DNA from: Citrobacter koseri ATCC BAA-895
Lineage (GTDB): Bacteria; Pseudomonadota; Gammaproteobacteria; Enterobacterales; Enterobacteriaceae
Length of the DNA: 64,000 bases
Direction of reading: 5' to 3'
Assembly: GCF_000018045.1 (NCBI RefSeq)
Contig: NC_009792.1
Span: 4,588,001 to 4,652,000 of the forward strand
Made by a program: the position numbers and the translations under genes. Below the pieces are notes generated by a model. That model made no database searches and was not told the origin of the DNA. It saw only the letters and a program-made list of their open reading frames with translations. Below are positions 62,510 to 64,000 of this stretch, piece by piece. The number at the start of each line of letters is the position of its first letter. Positions within the stretch are counted from its first letter, which is position 1.

Positions 62510-63331
62510 TCAGATGCCGTCGCCGTATTCGAACGTATGGTGAATCCCGTTAAAATGCTGATCCATATCCATTGACGGCTTATCGCTGTCGGGCTTACCG
62601 ACAATCCGCGCCGGAACGCCCGCTGCGGTGGTGTGTGGCGGTACAGGCTGCAAGACCACGGAGCCCGCGCCAATCTTCGCGCCGCGCCCCACTTCGATAT
62701 TGCCAAGGATCTTCGCCCCGGCGCCAATCATCACGCCTTCACGAATTTTGGGATGACGATCGCCGCTGGTTTTCCCGGTCCCGCCAAGCGTGACCGATTG
62801 CAGGATCGAGACATCATTTTCGATTACCGCCGTTTCACCGACCACAATCCCCGTCGCGTGATCGAGCATAATGCCGCGTCCAATTTTCGCCGCCGGGTGA
62901 ATATCGACCTGGAAGGTGACAGAAACCTGATTTTGCAGGAATATCGCCAGCGCGCGGCGGCCTTCATTCCATAACCAGTGGCCGATACGGTAGGCCTGGA
63001 GAGCATGGAAGCCTTTCAGATACAGAAGCGGCGTCGAGTATTTGTCTACCGCCGGGTCGCGGGTGCGTACCGCCTGAATATCACAGGCAGCAGAGGCGAT
63101 CATTTCCGGGTCGGCGGCGTAGGCCTCTTCCACCACTTCACGGATGGCGATGGCAGGCATAATCGGAGATGCGAGTTTGTTCGCCAGCATATAGCTCAGC
63201 GCACTGCCCAGGTTTTCATGCTTGAGTAGCGTCGCGTGGTAGAAACTGGCCAGCATCGGCTCACAGTCCGCCAGAGCCCGGGCTTCGGCTTTAATATTGT
63301 TCCAGACGATATCCAGTTCTTCACATGACAT
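62510..63331 (-). CDS. cysE: Serine acetyltransferase CysE
   Basis: A 273-residue enzyme, same length as E. coli CysE, that acetylates L-serine to O-acetylserine, the first step of cysteine synthesis. The N-terminal half is helical. The C-terminal half is a left-handed hexapeptide-repeat beta helix (VDIHPAAKIGRGIMLDHATG, then IGAGAKILGNIEVGRGAKIG). The catalytic histidine is in MLDHATGIVVGE. The C-terminal tail ends in an isoleucine (YGDGI), as needed for binding O-acetylserine sulfhydrylase in the cysteine synthase complex. It lies downstream of gpsA in the same direction. Confidence 0.98.
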   Translation of the reverse strand: MSCEELDIVWNNIKAEARALADCEPMLASFYHATLLKHENLGSALSYMLANKLASPIMPAIAIREVVEEAYAADPEMIASAACDIQAVRTRDPAVDKYSTPLLYLKGFHALQAYRIGHWLWNEGRRALAIFLQNQVSVTFQVDIHPAAKIGRGIMLDHATGIVVGETAVIENDVSILQSVTLGGTGKTSGDRHPKIREGVMIGAGAKILGNIEVGRGAKIGAGSVVLQPVPPHTTAAGVPARIVGKPDSDKPSMDMDQHFNGIHHTFEYGDGI

Positions 63332-63408
63332 TGCTGACTCCAGGTATCAGGCTAACGACCGGCCCGTTCTTCGCGGGCCGGGTCATTTAATAAAACAGAT
63401 CCTTACGG

Positions 63409-64000
63409 CTAGTGGCGACTACGCTCGTCCTTGCGTGCACGACCTAATAACGTCAATGCTGCCTCGCGCGCGTTTTTTCCGCAATACAATACTTGATAAA
63501 TTTCCTCGGTTATTGGCATTTCGACACCAAAACGGTGCGCCAACTCACGAACTTCTTTTGTATTACGGTAGCCTTCAACCACCTGACCAATTTTGTCCTG
63601 CGCGCTCTGAACATCCATGCCCTGACCGAGCATCATGCCAAAACGGCGGTTACGCGACTGGTTGTCAGTACAGGTCAGAACCAGGTCGCCCAGACCCGCC
63701 ATTCCCATAAAGGTGGTCGGATCGGCCCCCAGCGCCGCGCCAAGACGCGACATCTCCGTCAGCCCACGCGTGATCAGCGCGGTACGTGCGTTTGCGCCAA
63801 AACCGATGCCGTCAGACATGCCTGCGCCAATCGCAATCACGTTTTTCACCGCACCGCCCAACTGCACGCCGATGAAATCGGGGTTGCTGTAGACGCGAAA
63901 ACTCTTACCGCAGTGCAAAAGTTCCTGCAAATCATCCGCGAAGGTTTCGTCCGTCGACGCCAGAGAAATTGCCGTCGGCAAACCCGCCGCCAGTTCTTTA
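63409..64000 (-). CDS. gpsA: Glycerol-3-phosphate dehydrogenase [NAD(P)+], C-terminal part
   Basis: The frame from the stop at 63409 stays open to the last base, giving 197 codons; the N-terminal part (about 140 of 339 residues) lies outside the window. GpsA reduces dihydroxyacetone phosphate to sn-glycerol 3-phosphate for phospholipid synthesis. The visible part contains VQLGGAVKNVIAIGAGMSDG with the catalytic lysine, ARTALITRGLTEMSRLG, and MAGLGDLVLTCTDNQSRNRRFG with the glycerol-phosphate and cofactor-binding residues. The C terminus reads LLGRARKDERSRH. The gene continues upstream towards secB in E. coli. Confidence 0.96.
   Translation of the reverse strand, partial: KELAAGLPTAISLASTDETFADDLQELLHCGKSFRVYSNPDFIGVQLGGAVKNVIAIGAGMSDGIGFGANARTALITRGLTEMSRLGAALGADPTTFMGMAGLGDLVLTCTDNQSRNRRFGMMLGQGMDVQSAQDKIGQVVEGYRNTKEVRELAHRFGVEMPITEEIYQVLYCGKNAREAALTLLGRARKDERSRH

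Overview
The window is a continuous stretch of enterobacterial core chromosome. Gene order follows the eptB-to-gpsA segment of Escherichia coli (eptB yhjX yhjY tag yiaC bisC yiaD ghrB yiaF yiaG cspA glyS glyQ ysaB wecH yiaB xylBA xylFGHR bax malS avtA ysaA yiaJ yiaKL lyxK sgbHUE aldB yiaY selBA yibF yibHI mtlADR yibT yibL lldPRD trmL cysE gpsA). It differs from E. coli K-12 at several points, and many intergenic gaps carry REP/BIME palindromes. The mix of K-12-like and Klebsiella-like blocks suggests a relative of E. coli and Salmonella, most plausibly Citrobacter. That genus call is inference from recalled gene order, not from a search.

Layout. 1-8071: lipid A modification (eptB, cut by the window start), the pyruvate-responsive transporter yhjX, an outer-membrane barrel, DNA repair (tag), the acetyltransferase yiaC, biotin sulfoxide reductase and the lipoprotein yiaD. 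8220-13373: a 2-ketogluconate cassette (ptxS-kguE-kguK-kguT-ghrB/kguD) placed directly before ghrB; kguT is split by a one-base frameshift. 13467-20366: envelope genes, cspA with its cold-shock leader, and glycyl-tRNA synthetase. 20541-28770: the complete D-xylose regulon. 28873-33979: bax, the periplasmic amylase malS, avtA and ysaA. 34097-42779: the yiaJ-controlled diketogulonate/L-ascorbate operon in its Klebsiella-type form (yiaK yiaL yiaX1 yiaX2 lyxK sgbH sgbU sgbE). 42865-43857: an orphan winged-helix regulator in AT-rich DNA beside a three-unit BIME array. 43858-52584: aldB, yiaY, the selenocysteine genes selA and selB, and yibF/yibH/yibI. 53116-57051: the mannitol operon behind four perfect CRP sites. 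57064-64000: yibT, yibL, the L-lactate operon lldPRD, trmL, cysE and the 3' part of gpsA.

The dominant theme is uptake and catabolism of sugars and sugar acids. The kgu genes feed 2-ketogluconate to 6-phosphogluconate. The xyl and yia/sgb operons both end at D-xylulose 5-phosphate. The mtl and lld genes supply fructose 6-phosphate and pyruvate.

I found no insertion sequence, prophage, CRISPR array, tRNA or rRNA gene. I did not find a clearly new multi-gene system. The strongest leads are the kgu cassette with its palindromic operator and broken transporter, the YiaX1/YiaX2 pair with YiaX1 of unknown function, the orphan regulator at 42865-43278, and several well-preserved regulatory sites.
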